Position numbers and translations under genes: made by a program | Shown: in pieces, positions 29,337 through 38,752 of the stretch | Numbering within the stretch: position 1 is the stretch's first letter | How the letters are laid out: each line of letters begins with the position of its first letter | Assembly: GCF_002101335.1 (NCBI RefSeq) | Contig: NZ_CP020773.1 | Span: forward strand, 992,001 to 1,056,000 | DNA length: 64,000 nt | Origin: Staphylococcus lutrae | GTDB lineage: Bacteria > Bacillota > Bacilli > Staphylococcales > Staphylococcaceae | Reading direction: 5' to 3' | Notes under the pieces: model-generated | The model's input: the letters and a program-made list of their open reading frames with translations, nothing else | Database searches by the model: none | Told to the model about the DNA's origin: nothing

Positions 29337-30836
29337 CTACTTCAATAAGTCTTTTACTTGCTCATTAATATACGAATTATTTAACCAAAAACATTGCTTA
29401 GTCATCCAATTATCAGAGTAACTTTCTCCTTTAGGCCTATTTGTCCATTGAATGGCTGTAGGTAATTCATCTGAATACTTCCCATTTACTGTATAATCTC
29501 TCATATTTGTATGTGGCCTCACATGACATATTTTATCATCTTTTAATGTGATGAAATTGTTTTTTATTTTCCAACCATCCTTTGTGTTATTCTGTCGTAC
29601 CGCTGTTAATTGAACGCCATCCCTAATTTTCTTTTTAGTATCTTCCCACATACTTTTTATAGTAGTTTCAATTAATTCTTCAGGAATGGAGTGGAATTTT
29701 ACTCCTTTAAACATCACATTATCCTCTTCTTCTTTAAACACTACAAATAAAAAGTGAGTATCTAACAAAAATGAATGCCACGTAGCAGTAGCTTCACCCA
29801 ATTCATTTTCCCACTCCTCATTAGCAAGCTCTTTAAATTTAAAAGCAGGGAATGACATACTTTCTTTATTCTTATTATTTTGATTAAATTGTACTGTTTT
29901 AACCGCTATTGATGCCTTTTCAAATTCCTCAATATCACCAAATGACGAAGAAATTGTATTATTACCGTTCAAATTCAACATTGCCATCGCAACTGTATTA
30001 TTAATTCTTTTATTTTTTTCACGTTTTTCGGGAGGGATTTCAAAATAATCACACAATTTTTGTAGTGACCAACCGATATATGGCTCAAATTTTTCTTCAA
30101 TTAATTCGTATATATTTTTCTTTTCTAACTCTATTGGATTTTTAATAATAGAGTCACTTTTTTTATCCCCAAATACATAATCACGTAATAACGCTGTTAC
30201 AAATCCTGCCTTTAGTGAAAACGCCCTACTCTTGGCTTTAATATCCGATTTAGGTTGAGTTCGTAACGTTTTTCCATTTTTTCCTTTTGTACAAGGTGAT
30301 AAGTACTGAAAATGTCTTTCACTCAATTCATGAGCTCGTCCCTCTTCAACAAATTGTTTTATCTTTTCCCAGTCTTTTTTTATAACCTCAAAATCTTTTT
30401 TATTATTTCTCATTTGATAAAGTATTACTTCTTTAATCGACCAAAACTTTTTATCTAAATTGGGTTCGTTTTCATAAAATGCAATCTCTAGGGTACCATT
30501 TTTCATCAAGAAATGACTTGTATCAAATCTCTCGTCTATTAAATCATGATAATTTATCATATTTAATACTAATCTCTCTTTTGCACTGTATTTATTATTT
30601 TTCACCTTTTTAAATGGAGTCGCCTTCAACTCCACTCCTGCTTCCTCCATATCTGGCTTACTTTCATTATCTGGTGATTTACCGAACCAATTTTCAAACG
30701 CATCTCCAAACGAACTTTTCTTACTTTTAACATAACCTTTAACACTTAATTCTTCTAGTGTCATCCCTTTTGCTTCAATTGCTCTGTTATGTACTTCCTC
30801 TTTTGTTAAATATTGTCTTTCCAATTCAAACACCAT
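29337..30836 (-). CDS. sau3AIR: Type II restriction endonuclease, Sau3AI family (GATC)
   Basis: A 499-residue nuclease resembling Sau3AI along its whole length. The N-terminal half carries the MutH/Sau3AI catalytic region: GDAFENWFG (about 44-52), then KPDMEEAGVELKATPF with Asp62 and Glu69-x-Lys71. The C-terminal half is the related allosteric domain of this family (SMSFPAFKFKELANEEWE, CHVRPHTNMRDY). ATG 30836 has GAAGGG 7 bases upstream and aligns with the Sau3AI start; the frame is open to 30872 but without a site. Codon use is markedly AT-rich compared with neighbours. It precedes the methyltransferase gene on the same strand. Confidence 0.9.
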   Translation of the reverse strand: MVFELERQYLTKEEVHNRAIEAKGMTLEELSVKGYVKSKKSSFGDAFENWFGKSPDNESKPDMEEAGVELKATPFKKVKNNKYSAKERLVLNMINYHDLIDERFDTSHFLMKNGTLEIAFYENEPNLDKKFWSIKEVILYQMRNNKKDFEVIKKDWEKIKQFVEEGRAHELSERHFQYLSPCTKGKNGKTLRTQPKSDIKAKSRAFSLKAGFVTALLRDYVFGDKKSDSIIKNPIELEKKNIYELIEEKFEPYIGWSLQKLCDYFEIPPEKREKNKRINNTVAMAMLNLNGNNTISSSFGDIEEFEKASIAVKTVQFNQNNKNKESMSFPAFKFKELANEEWENELGEATATWHSFLLDTHFLFVVFKEEEDNVMFKGVKFHSIPEELIETTIKSMWEDTKKKIRDGVQLTAVRQNNTKDGWKIKNNFITLKDDKICHVRPHTNMRDYTVNGKYSDELPTAIQWTNRPKGESYSDNWMTKQCFWLNNSYINEQVKDLLK

Positions 30837-30870
30837 CCTCTTGCCCTTCATCTTTTCAATTAATTTTACC

Positions 30871-30898
30871 ATAATAAAAAATCAAAAATAGAGATCAA
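30871..30898 (-). promoter_or_regulatory. Probable restriction gene promoter with GATC in the -35 box
   Basis: TTGATC (30898-30893), 16-base AT-rich spacer, TATTAT (30876-30871). A start near 30864 would exclude the upstream ATG at 30872 and fits the preferred start at 30836. The -35 element includes a GATC site. Confidence 0.45.
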
Positions 30899-31041
30899 TT
30901 TTTAAAGACAGGCTATAAAGTCTATTTATATTCCGATACTTTCCCACTTGCACATCCAAACATGTCATTGTACATTTGATGAAAAGGGACAAGGTGTCTG
31001 ACGCCATATCCCATACTCAATACATTTTTAAGGAGAACAAC

Positions 31042-31989
31042 ATGAAACCAGTTTATTTCAACCATGATGGTGGTGTAGATGATTTAATTTCGTTATTTTT
31101 ACTTTTACATATGGATGATGTGCAACTTATCGGCGTAAGCGCTATTGGGGCAGACAGTTATGTAGAACCTGCAGAAAGTGCATCACGAAAAATCATTAAT
31201 CGCTTCTCAAAATATCCACTAGATGTGGCAGCTTCTGAAGAACGTGGAAAGAATCCATTTCCGAAAGAGTGGCGTATGCATGCCTTTTTCATGGATGCAT
31301 TACCGATTTTAAATGAACGTGTGTCGGTACAATCTCGTTTGAGAGACATTCATGCTTATGAAGATATCATTGAACGTATCGAAAATGCGAACGAACCAGT
31401 AACGTTATTATTTACAGGACCTTTAACGGACTTAGCGAAAGCGTTAGAAGTGGCACCACACATTACGCAAAAGATTGAACGTCTCGTGTGGATGGGCGGT
31501 ACATTTTTAGAGCGTGGTAATGTCGAAGAACCTGAACATGATGGCACAGCGGAGTGGAATGCCTTTTGGGATCCTGAAGCTGTAGAAACTGTGTTCAACA
31601 GTGACATCGCGATTGATATGGTCGCATTGGAAAGTACGAACCAAGTCCCATTAACATTAGATGTCCGTCAAATGTGGGCAGATGAACGCCATTATCCAGG
31701 TGTGGACTTTTTAGGTGTAAGTTATGCCGCCGTTCCACCACTGACTCATTTCCAAACGAACTCCACTTACTTTTTATGGGATGTATTGACGACAGCTTAT
31801 ATTGGTAAACCTGAGCTCGTTAAAAAGGAAAAAGTGAAGGCGTCTGTTTATACGAAAGGACCGAGTCAAGGTCGCACATACCTTGATGAAGCACATGGAC
31901 GTGAAATTCAAGTGATCAATCATGTCGAACGTGATGCCTTTTTCCAATATATTACGAATTTAGCAAAAAAAGTTGGTAAGGATTTATAA
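31042..31989 (+). CDS. Nucleoside hydrolase (IunH/RihB-like)
   Basis: Inosine-uridine preferring nucleoside hydrolase family: splits the N-glycosidic bond of ribonucleosides to base and ribose. The 315-residue protein has a variant of the N-terminal calcium motif, NHDGGVDDLISLF, where most members have DTDPGxDD; the first Asp of that set is replaced by His/Asp in a shifted form, so activity should be checked. Other family features are LLFTGPLTDLAKAL, VWMGGTF and AEWNAFWDPEA. ATG 31042 follows AAGGAGAAC; an open frame upstream to 30976 is ignored. It lies downstream of the acquired R-M genes on the opposite strand. Confidence 0.82.
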   Translation: MKPVYFNHDGGVDDLISLFLLLHMDDVQLIGVSAIGADSYVEPAESASRKIINRFSKYPLDVAASEERGKNPFPKEWRMHAFFMDALPILNERVSVQSRLRDIHAYEDIIERIENANEPVTLLFTGPLTDLAKALEVAPHITQKIERLVWMGGTFLERGNVEEPEHDGTAEWNAFWDPEAVETVFNSDIAIDMVALESTNQVPLTLDVRQMWADERHYPGVDFLGVSYAAVPPLTHFQTNSTYFLWDVLTTAYIGKPELVKKEKVKASVYTKGPSQGRTYLDEAHGREIQVINHVERDAFFQYITNLAKKVGKDL

Positions 31990-32000
31990 GTCACATTTAA

Positions 32001-32052
32001 TAAAAAAGAGGCTATGGATGTTTTGAAAATGTCCAAGCCTCTTCTTTTTTAT
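32001..32052. terminator. Bidirectional terminator between the nucleoside hydrolase and lacZ
   Basis: AAAGAGGCTATGGA pairs with TCCAAGCCTCTTCTTT, flanked by A- and T-runs, between two convergent genes. Confidence 0.85.
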
Positions 32053-35045
32053 TCAGTTATTGAAGTTTGTTCGTAAAATTTGAGTTTAAAGTCAAAGTGA
32101 TAATGTTCTTGCAATAAACGGTACTGCTCGGGTAATTCCGGTCCACAACTATTCGTGCCGATACCGCTTTGTGCTGTATCAATATGCAGGTAACTTACGC
32201 CTGTTTCTTCTAATTCGTCATCATGATTTGCTTCGGTCAACATCGCATCGGAATACGGCTTGGCGTTCATACTAAATGGCGTGTCTGACCAAACCGCACA
32301 TGTATAGTTTGCGTCACTTAACCCTACATAAGTGGTGTCGATATGCGCACCGACCTCTTGAGGGAAGACGGGATGTTCGTATTGATCACGCACTGTCGTA
32401 TGAAAAGCAGCTAAATAACTCGCTTCTTGCTTATCTTGATAGCTTTCAAATGGGCCTTGTCCATAATACGTCAATGCTTGGAAGCGGTCTGGCAAGCTGA
32501 ACGTTACACCTAACCTTGGTAAGCTCGGCATGCGCACGTCTTTCTTTAATTGATGTGCCACATGGATTGTACCGTCTTCGTAAACCGTCCATGTCACTGT
32601 CCCCTCAACTAAACGCGGACGTGAGGCTTCCACCATACTCATATCAAATGCGATAGTCACTTGCCCTTCCTGTTGTTGCACATTCGTTTGATACACTTTC
32701 GAATAAGCTGTATCATATTTCGCTGTACGCCAACCTTGTTGAATTTGAATATCATTGTCCGTCGGCGCACGCCAAATGTTCAACTGGCTCCCTTCTGACA
32801 GTAATGTTGTCTGTTGATGAGACACTTGTTGTAAGCCACCTGTCCGTTTATCGAATATATAACACCAAGGTCCACGCACCACTTGAACCGTCTTTTCAGT
32901 CTCTTGTACATTTAAAGCATCGACATTGGTTTCCAGTACAAAATGCGTACTCGTGAGACGTTGAAAGATGATTTGGTCATGACCTAACACTTCACCTGGC
33001 GTCAATAAAGGATGATCTGCCTTTAAAATATATTGAATTGTACATGTGCTCAAGTCGTTCATATCGTGATGAAGATATGGCGCAATATCCAACTCACATT
33101 GCACATGTGGTTCAATATGAGGCGCATCCACTGTCAATGTGGCTGTCTCACCTATTTTCGTTGTCACCGTTATTTTGAGCGTCACATAGTCATGAATATT
33201 CGTAAAGTCTAATTTGTTTTTAAACGTTAAACGCGTGCCTTCATGTGCTACACAAACGAGTGGACGATGCACTTGTTGAAACTCGTAATAACCTGCATGT
33301 GGCGTACGATGTGGACTGACAATACCATCCACACAGAAATGACCATCGTGTACTTTCTCACCAAAATCGCCGCCGTAACGATACATTGGATGTCCGTCTT
33401 TCATTCCTACTTGTACAGCATGGTCGCACCATTCCCATACAAAACCGCCGATAAAACTATCATAACGTTCCATCAAGTCATGATACGCCTGTAACCCACC
33501 TGGCGAATTCCCCATCGCATGGGCATATTCACATAAAACGAAAGGCTTATCTAAGTTCGGTTTCGTTAAATAACGCGCTTCAATTTCTTCTGGTGACGGA
33601 TACATGCGTGAAATCATATCTAAATTTGAACGATCATGATGTGGTGCGGCATAATGAGCCCCTTCATAATGGAGTGGACGTGATGCATCCAACGCCTTCG
33701 CATGTGCGAGACCTCGTTCCATATTACAACCATAACCGGATTCATTCCCCATTGACCACGAAATAATCGAACTGAAATTTTTAAACGGCACAATCGATGC
33801 ATCAATACGATCAACGACAGCTTGTTCATAACGGGGATCATCCATGATCAAATTGAAGTCATCTAAGTTTTCATCACCGTATAACAGGACCACGCCATGT
33901 GTTTCTAGATCCGCTTCACTCATCACGTAAAAGCCATATTGATCGGTCAACTCATAAAAGCGCGGACTTTTCGGATAATGTGCGGTACGAATCGCATTAA
34001 AATTCGCTTTTTTCATTAATGTTAAATCTTCTATTAATCGTGCTTCTGACACGGTGTAGCCTGTTTTAGGATCACTATCATGATAATTCACACCACGTAA
34101 TTTGACCGACTGACCATTAATCCATAATTGTTGTTGCGCAATCGTCACTTCACGAATTCCGATGCGCTGTATCAAATACTCACGCCCTGCTTTAATGACA
34201 AGTGTATAGAGTACAGGGTGTTCAGCACTCCACAATTGCGGTTGGGAGACCGCAATCCGTGTCTTTTCCTTACTTAGCGTCCCTTCTGTCACTTGATTTT
34301 GTTCGGGATCAAACAATTGAAACGTCATCGTAAGCGCATCTGTCGCATCTTGAATATCAACATCGATATAAGCTTCGTGCGCGTGGAGACTTGTATGAAT
34401 TTGATAATCATTGATGCGTTCACGTTCACGACCCAAAATGTAGACATCTCGATAAATTCCTGAATGACGAAACATATCTTGGTCTTCGAAATAAGTCGCA
34501 TCTGAGTATTTCAATACGAGTACAGCAATCCGGTTTTCCCCTTCTGTTAAAAGTGCAGTGATATCAAATTGTGAGCGTGCATGAGAGATTTGTGCATAAC
34601 CTACAAATTGATCGTTCACCCAAATGTAGTGCGCGCCACTCACCCCTTCAAAAGTCAGATGATAATCTAAATCTGCCTGATAATTTTTAATCGTAAACGT
34701 CTTTTCATAATAACCACACGCACTCTCATTCGGAACATGCGGTGGATCAAACGGAATTGGAAATTGCACATTGCAGTATTGTAGTTGATCGTAGCCTTGT
34801 AAATTCCATACACTAGGCACCGCAATCGTATCCTGTCCTCCTAATGCCGCACGTTGTTGAAATTGTGCCAACGACGAAAAATATTGAAATTGCCATGCGC
34901 CATTTAACGAAGTCACACGTTGCATCTCATGGCGTTGTGTCCCCGACTGATATTCCTCCAAACTCGTAAAAGGCAAGTGATAAGCTGTACGTGGTAGCAA
35001 GTTGACATGTTGCGTATGAACATCTGTATGAAATGTCAGTTCCAT
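32049..35045 (-). CDS. lacZ: Beta-galactosidase (glycoside hydrolase family 2)
   Basis: Hydrolyses lactose and other beta-galactosides in the cytoplasm. The 998-residue protein has the LacZ layout: sugar-binding and immunoglobulin-like domains to about 320, catalytic barrel with acid/base Glu in SWSMGNESGYG and nucleophile Glu in VLCEYAHAMGNSPGG, then the small-chain domain to the end (ATYLAAFHTT, GIGTNSCGPELP). ATG 35045 lies behind AATAAGGAGGTCGTCTT. No lactose permease is adjacent, unlike lacPH of S. xylosus, and S. aureus uses phospho-beta-galactosidase instead. A CcpA-type site lies 155 bases upstream. Confidence 0.94.
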   Translation of the reverse strand: MELTFHTDVHTQHVNLLPRTAYHLPFTSLEEYQSGTQRHEMQRVTSLNGAWQFQYFSSLAQFQQRAALGGQDTIAVPSVWNLQGYDQLQYCNVQFPIPFDPPHVPNESACGYYEKTFTIKNYQADLDYHLTFEGVSGAHYIWVNDQFVGYAQISHARSQFDITALLTEGENRIAVLVLKYSDATYFEDQDMFRHSGIYRDVYILGRERERINDYQIHTSLHAHEAYIDVDIQDATDALTMTFQLFDPEQNQVTEGTLSKEKTRIAVSQPQLWSAEHPVLYTLVIKAGREYLIQRIGIREVTIAQQQLWINGQSVKLRGVNYHDSDPKTGYTVSEARLIEDLTLMKKANFNAIRTAHYPKSPRFYELTDQYGFYVMSEADLETHGVVLLYGDENLDDFNLIMDDPRYEQAVVDRIDASIVPFKNFSSIISWSMGNESGYGCNMERGLAHAKALDASRPLHYEGAHYAAPHHDRSNLDMISRMYPSPEEIEARYLTKPNLDKPFVLCEYAHAMGNSPGGLQAYHDLMERYDSFIGGFVWEWCDHAVQVGMKDGHPMYRYGGDFGEKVHDGHFCVDGIVSPHRTPHAGYYEFQQVHRPLVCVAHEGTRLTFKNKLDFTNIHDYVTLKITVTTKIGETATLTVDAPHIEPHVQCELDIAPYLHHDMNDLSTCTIQYILKADHPLLTPGEVLGHDQIIFQRLTSTHFVLETNVDALNVQETEKTVQVVRGPWCYIFDKRTGGLQQVSHQQTTLLSEGSQLNIWRAPTDNDIQIQQGWRTAKYDTAYSKVYQTNVQQQEGQVTIAFDMSMVEASRPRLVEGTVTWTVYEDGTIHVAHQLKKDVRMPSLPRLGVTFSLPDRFQALTYYGQGPFESYQDKQEASYLAAFHTTVRDQYEHPVFPQEVGAHIDTTYVGLSDANYTCAVWSDTPFSMNAKPYSDAMLTEANHDDELEETGVSYLHIDTAQSGIGTNSCGPELPEQYRLLQEHYHFDFKLKFYEQTSITE

Positions 35046-35649
35046 AAGACGACCTCCTTATTGTTTCATTGTTTCATCATGCGATTGAATCATTGCTGTG
35101 CTGCATCATCGTTATGCACATTTCTAAACGCTTAAAAGTAACGATGCCGCTTTATTTTTATGTTTTTCTGGCATTAAACACGCGTTTCTACTATTTAATT
35201 AAAAGCGCTTTCACAAAGATAACGATATCACGTTTATTTCACATCGAAAATTGCGGAATGATGATATTTAATGGAATTATGTTTCCTGATTTTATAAATT
35301 CCGGAAACATAGAGCTACATTTTATGAAGATGCACGTGCGCATTGAGACAAAATCAGTCAGTCATTCTTGCATGAAATACCTGCACCAATCAGGTGATGT
35401 ATTCGTGGCTTACGTTGTCTAAAAGCACAAAATCTATGTTGCTTTCGTCTAAATAGAACGCCATCGAAAGGCAATGATTTCAATGTATGGGGCTTAAGCG
35501 CGGGATAAATAAGAATGTAAATGATATTCAATAAAAGTTATAAATCTTAACATTTTATTAATTAATCACTTTAAAATACAAATTATATATTCATAATCAA
35601 AAAAATTTCGTATAATAAAAAACATCTTCACAATTGAGGAGGGATCACT
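35046..35649. other. Long intergenic region between lacZ and the MFS gene
   Basis: About 600 bases. A 117-codon plus-strand frame at 35069-35422 has no ribosome binding site and a composition unlike protein. The region holds the lacZ promoter and the cre site at 35200-35213, plus a weaker cre-like TTCTAAACGCTTAAAAG at about 35122. The right end carries the start region of the MFS gene. Confidence 0.5.
35200..35213 (-). promoter_or_regulatory. CcpA binding site (cre) upstream of lacZ
   Basis: TAAAAGCGCTTTCA differs at one position from the symmetric cre sequence TGAAAGCGCTTTCA. Placed 155 bases before the lacZ ATG, it probably gives glucose repression of lacZ. Nearby TTGTGA/TAGTAG could be the promoter. 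Confidence 0.65.
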
Positions 35650-36849
35650 TTGAGAGATATTCATCACCTCAAAGCACATGGTTACCGACAGCTTGGATTA
35701 GGAATGATCGCTTTATTAATTGTATTGGCGCTCGGACGCTTTGCATATACCCCTATATTACCATTCATGCAACTGGATACGGGATTAGATAATGAAAATG
35801 TAGGTTTGCTAGCAACATTCAATTATTTAGGTTACTTAATCGGTGCAATACTGCCGAATTTATATACACTTAAAAATAAAGTTTTCGATATGAAATGTTC
35901 CTTACTGCTCAACGTAGCCACTATCATATTATTTGGTTTAACCCATCATTTCGCCATTTGGTCGCTACTGCGATTATTAAACGGTATCTCTGGCGGTGTC
36001 GTCTTTGTACTTGCGTCGACAATCGTGCTAGAAGCCTTACACTTAGCATGTCGAGAAAGTATTGCCGGTTTATTGTATAGCGCGATTGGCCTTGGATTAT
36101 TTATTAGTAGTTTATTCATTTTCTTTTACACCGATGTTGAACATTGGCGACAAACGTGGCTGATTCTCGGAAGTTTTGCTTTCGTTTTAGCGCTGATTGT
36201 CACAGTTAGAATGCGTGAAAACCCAGTGCCCACGACTGACGAGACAAGCACATGCCCCGTCTCCAAGCCTAAAATACGTTACACCAAAAAGTTTTACATC
36301 GCTTTTGCACTATCTTATTTTTGTGAAGGTGCCGGCTATATTATTACCGGAACTTTCCTCGTCGCCATCATAAAAATGATACCACCACTTTCTGAATATG
36401 CAGCACTCAGTTGGATGTTTGTCGGACTCGGTGCTATGCCCGCAACAGTATTATGGTTGTTCGTTTCACAGCGTATCGGTATATTTCTTTCCGTAGTTAT
36501 CTCGTTTTCATTACAAATTATTGCCGTACTGATGCCTGTACTCACCTCAAATGCCATTGCCATTGCGCTCAGTTCAATGATATTTGGCGCGACCTTTTTA
36601 GGAATGACGACACTTTTTATGTCTAAGTCACACCAGATTACTTTCGAAACAAAAGGTGCAAATTTAGTTTCAATGATGACCTTTATTTATAGTTTAGGTC
36701 AAATGATTGCTCCCTTTTTCTCCGGTATGTTAATCGAACACACACGTAGCTACGACACAGCGCTGTTTTTAGCAGCAACGATTTTATTGATTGGGATTTT
36801 CAGCAGTTTTTATGCCAAACGTCACGCCCAACCGATACACATCCAATAA
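35650..36849 (+). CDS. MFS transporter, YbfB/YjiJ family
   Basis: A 399-residue major facilitator with 12 helices. The N-terminal LGRFAYTPILPFMQ is the hallmark of the YbfB/YjiJ group, together with NYLGYLIGAILP in helix 2 and LLRLLNGISGGVVFVLAS in helix 4. The start is TTG at 35650, 5 bases behind GAGGAGGGA. It stands alone: upstream is the lacZ control region on the other strand and downstream a terminator shared with the C4-dicarboxylate transporter. Substrate unknown. Confidence 0.8.
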   Translation: MRDIHHLKAHGYRQLGLGMIALLIVLALGRFAYTPILPFMQLDTGLDNENVGLLATFNYLGYLIGAILPNLYTLKNKVFDMKCSLLLNVATIILFGLTHHFAIWSLLRLLNGISGGVVFVLASTIVLEALHLACRESIAGLLYSAIGLGLFISSLFIFFYTDVEHWRQTWLILGSFAFVLALIVTVRMRENPVPTTDETSTCPVSKPKIRYTKKFYIAFALSYFCEGAGYIITGTFLVAIIKMIPPLSEYAALSWMFVGLGAMPATVLWLFVSQRIGIFLSVVISFSLQIIAVLMPVLTSNAIAIALSSMIFGATFLGMTTLFMSKSHQITFETKGANLVSMMTFIYSLGQMIAPFFSGMLIEHTRSYDTALFLAATILLIGIFSSFYAKRHAQPIHIQ

Positions 36850-37132
36850 ATATGATTAAAACCTCATCTATCAACACTTTAATACAACGCTTTTCATTGA
36901 TTTAGACACGTTTTAACATCACAAAAATGACGTTATAAATGAACTCGTTTCATTGAATTCACATCATTTTGACGTCAAACAAACCTTGATTGATGACCAT
37001 CTTCCAACTTGTGTAAAAACTTGAGGATATCAAACATTAATTTTTCCCGGTCGCTATGCCAAATCTCGAACATTTAACAATGATACAGGAGGCATAAAAC
37101 TGACAAGCAGACTAACATGGTTTGAATTCCGA
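36850..37132. other. Intergenic region without a recognised gene
   Basis: An AGGAGG at 37087-37092 is not followed by a usable start codon or frame. No repeat or operator stands out apart from short ACGTCA/TGACGT words. Confidence 0.4.
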
Positions 37133-37186
37133 AAAAAGCACCTTGACCGCTGGATTTAAAAATCCTAACAATCAAGGTGCTTTTCT
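37133..37186. terminator. Bidirectional terminator between the MFS gene and the dicarboxylate transporter
   Basis: AAAAGCACCTTGA and TCAAGGTGCTTTT form a perfect 13-bp stem around about 24 bases, with A- and T-runs on the flanks. Confidence 0.8.
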
Positions 37187-37280
37187 TATCTTAAAAATGG
37201 CTGAGACCTTTTTACTACACGGCCTTGCACATTGTAAAACACGTTTTCTTTTCATCAACTTTGCGCGCGCATCGGATAGA

Positions 37281-38588
37281 CTACACGCCTAAAATCGACT
37301 TCATCAACAAACCGATGACCACAGTCGTTGCGATCAAGAAAAACCCCGGAAGTAAAAAGCTCGTTATCCGTGTCGAATGCGTTTCATCCACATCAACCGC
37401 AAATAAAATCGTTGGTTGTGCTGGTATCACAAAGTTCACGTTCAACGTTTGCACGATTGCGATAAAATATATCGGTGAAATCCCTAAACTTAAAACAATC
37501 GGAACGACAATCGATGCCGTCGCAGATTGGGAAATGACAATCATCGCCAAGCAACCAATCAATATCATCATGAGCCAAGGCGCTTGTGCAACCAATTGCC
37601 CCGTGCCCGATTCCAACATTGCTCGGTTCGCAGGTGCACTGAAAATCGTAGCACCTAACCATCCCGGTCCAAGTACCGCAAAGATAGCGCCTATCGCTGC
37701 TTGTGTAATGTGCGTCGTTAAAATTTGGTTCGGTTGGACTTTCGTGAGCAGTATATTGATCATCGCACTCATGTACATCAAAAGTTGAACGAGATCTGTC
37801 ATTTGTAATTGAACCGTTTTTCCATCGATATGAAATGTCGGCCCTATTGAAGGAAAAATGCCAAACATCAAAATACAGCCTACCGCAACGACAAACATCA
37901 AAACGCCCAACTTGACACGTTTTCCATAGGCTTTCTCGCCATTATCCGTTTGGTGCGCCATTTGTTGCAATAAGGTTTGTGCATGTTGCGCATCCATTTT
38001 TGTCCGCCCAATAAACGTATTGAAACAGCTCAACATCAACATGCTCAACAGCGCCGTCGGTAACACGATAGAAAGGTATTGTCCCATCGTAATCCCGAAT
38101 CCAGCAAACTCCGAAATGATATACGCTGTCGCTGAAGCAGCTGGACTACATAATAAGGCGATATTTGCAGTTAATACAGATGCTGTCAAAGCCTTCTTAG
38201 GGTAAATGCGCGCTTTTAAAGCCGTTTTCGCAATAATAGGCTCTAAAGATAACGCGATATTTGTCGTCCCGATCCCAAAGACAAACACAAATACAATCAT
38301 AGGGGCAATAAAGATAATCGACTTCGGAAAGCGTTCAATCATTTTTGAAGCCAGATGGACTAAATAATCAATCCCCCCTGTGGCTTGTAATGTCCCTCCA
38401 GCGATACCAATAGATAATATAATCAACACCGCTGTTACAGGGGCCGAACCTGGGGGTAAACCGAAACCAAAAACCATGACCAACTGCGCGACGAGCGCAA
38501 AAATCCCGCAACCGAGCGCCCCCGCAGTACGAAGGCCCAACACAATTGCGAGAATCATGATTATAATTTCTATCATAAAAAGAAGCAT
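37281..38588 (-). CDS. dcuA: Anaerobic C4-dicarboxylate transporter (Dcu family)
   Basis: Probable exchanger or importer of fumarate, malate, aspartate and succinate under anaerobic conditions. The 435-residue protein has the DcuA/DcuB layout of 10-11 helices, with the N-terminal ILAIVLGLRTAGALGCGIFALV, GIGTTNIALSLEPIIAK near 110 and CSPAASATAYIISE near 145. ATG 38588 follows AAGAGGAAGAGAGAAA. Family assignment is firm; whether it is DcuA or DcuB type is not resolved. No fumarate or aspartase gene lies next to it. Confidence 0.85.
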   Translation of the reverse strand: MLLFMIEIIIMILAIVLGLRTAGALGCGIFALVAQLVMVFGFGLPPGSAPVTAVLIILSIGIAGGTLQATGGIDYLVHLASKMIERFPKSIIFIAPMIVFVFVFGIGTTNIALSLEPIIAKTALKARIYPKKALTASVLTANIALLCSPAASATAYIISEFAGFGITMGQYLSIVLPTALLSMLMLSCFNTFIGRTKMDAQHAQTLLQQMAHQTDNGEKAYGKRVKLGVLMFVVAVGCILMFGIFPSIGPTFHIDGKTVQLQMTDLVQLLMYMSAMINILLTKVQPNQILTTHITQAAIGAIFAVLGPGWLGATIFSAPANRAMLESGTGQLVAQAPWLMMILIGCLAMIVISQSATASIVVPIVLSLGISPIYFIAIVQTLNVNFVIPAQPTILFAVDVDETHSTRITSFLLPGFFLIATTVVIGLLMKSILGV

Positions 38589-38752
38589 TTTCTCTCTTCC
38601 TCTTTTCTAATTTTTATGTGAATATTTTAACATAATTATCTACTCACTTTAAGCGCATCTTGTCACCATTCTTGACCAAAATGGAACAATTGCATCATAT
38701 TAATTAGAAAAAAGGTGATTTCATGATAGATGACTGATTTTCATCGTCAGCG

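Noticed and set aside
35069..35422. A 117-codon plus-strand frame upstream of lacZ
   Set aside because: No ribosome binding site, composition unlike neighbours, and it covers the lacZ promoter and cre site.
37081..37110. AGGAGG near 37087 as the start of a small gene
   Set aside because: No start codon lies at a usable distance with an open frame behind it.
37225..37788. A 187-codon plus-strand frame opposite the dicarboxylate transporter
   Set aside because: It is the antisense image of a strongly conserved membrane protein and has no start signals.
38700..38740. AAAGGTGATTTCATG as the start of a small gene
   Set aside because: The frame stops after four codons.
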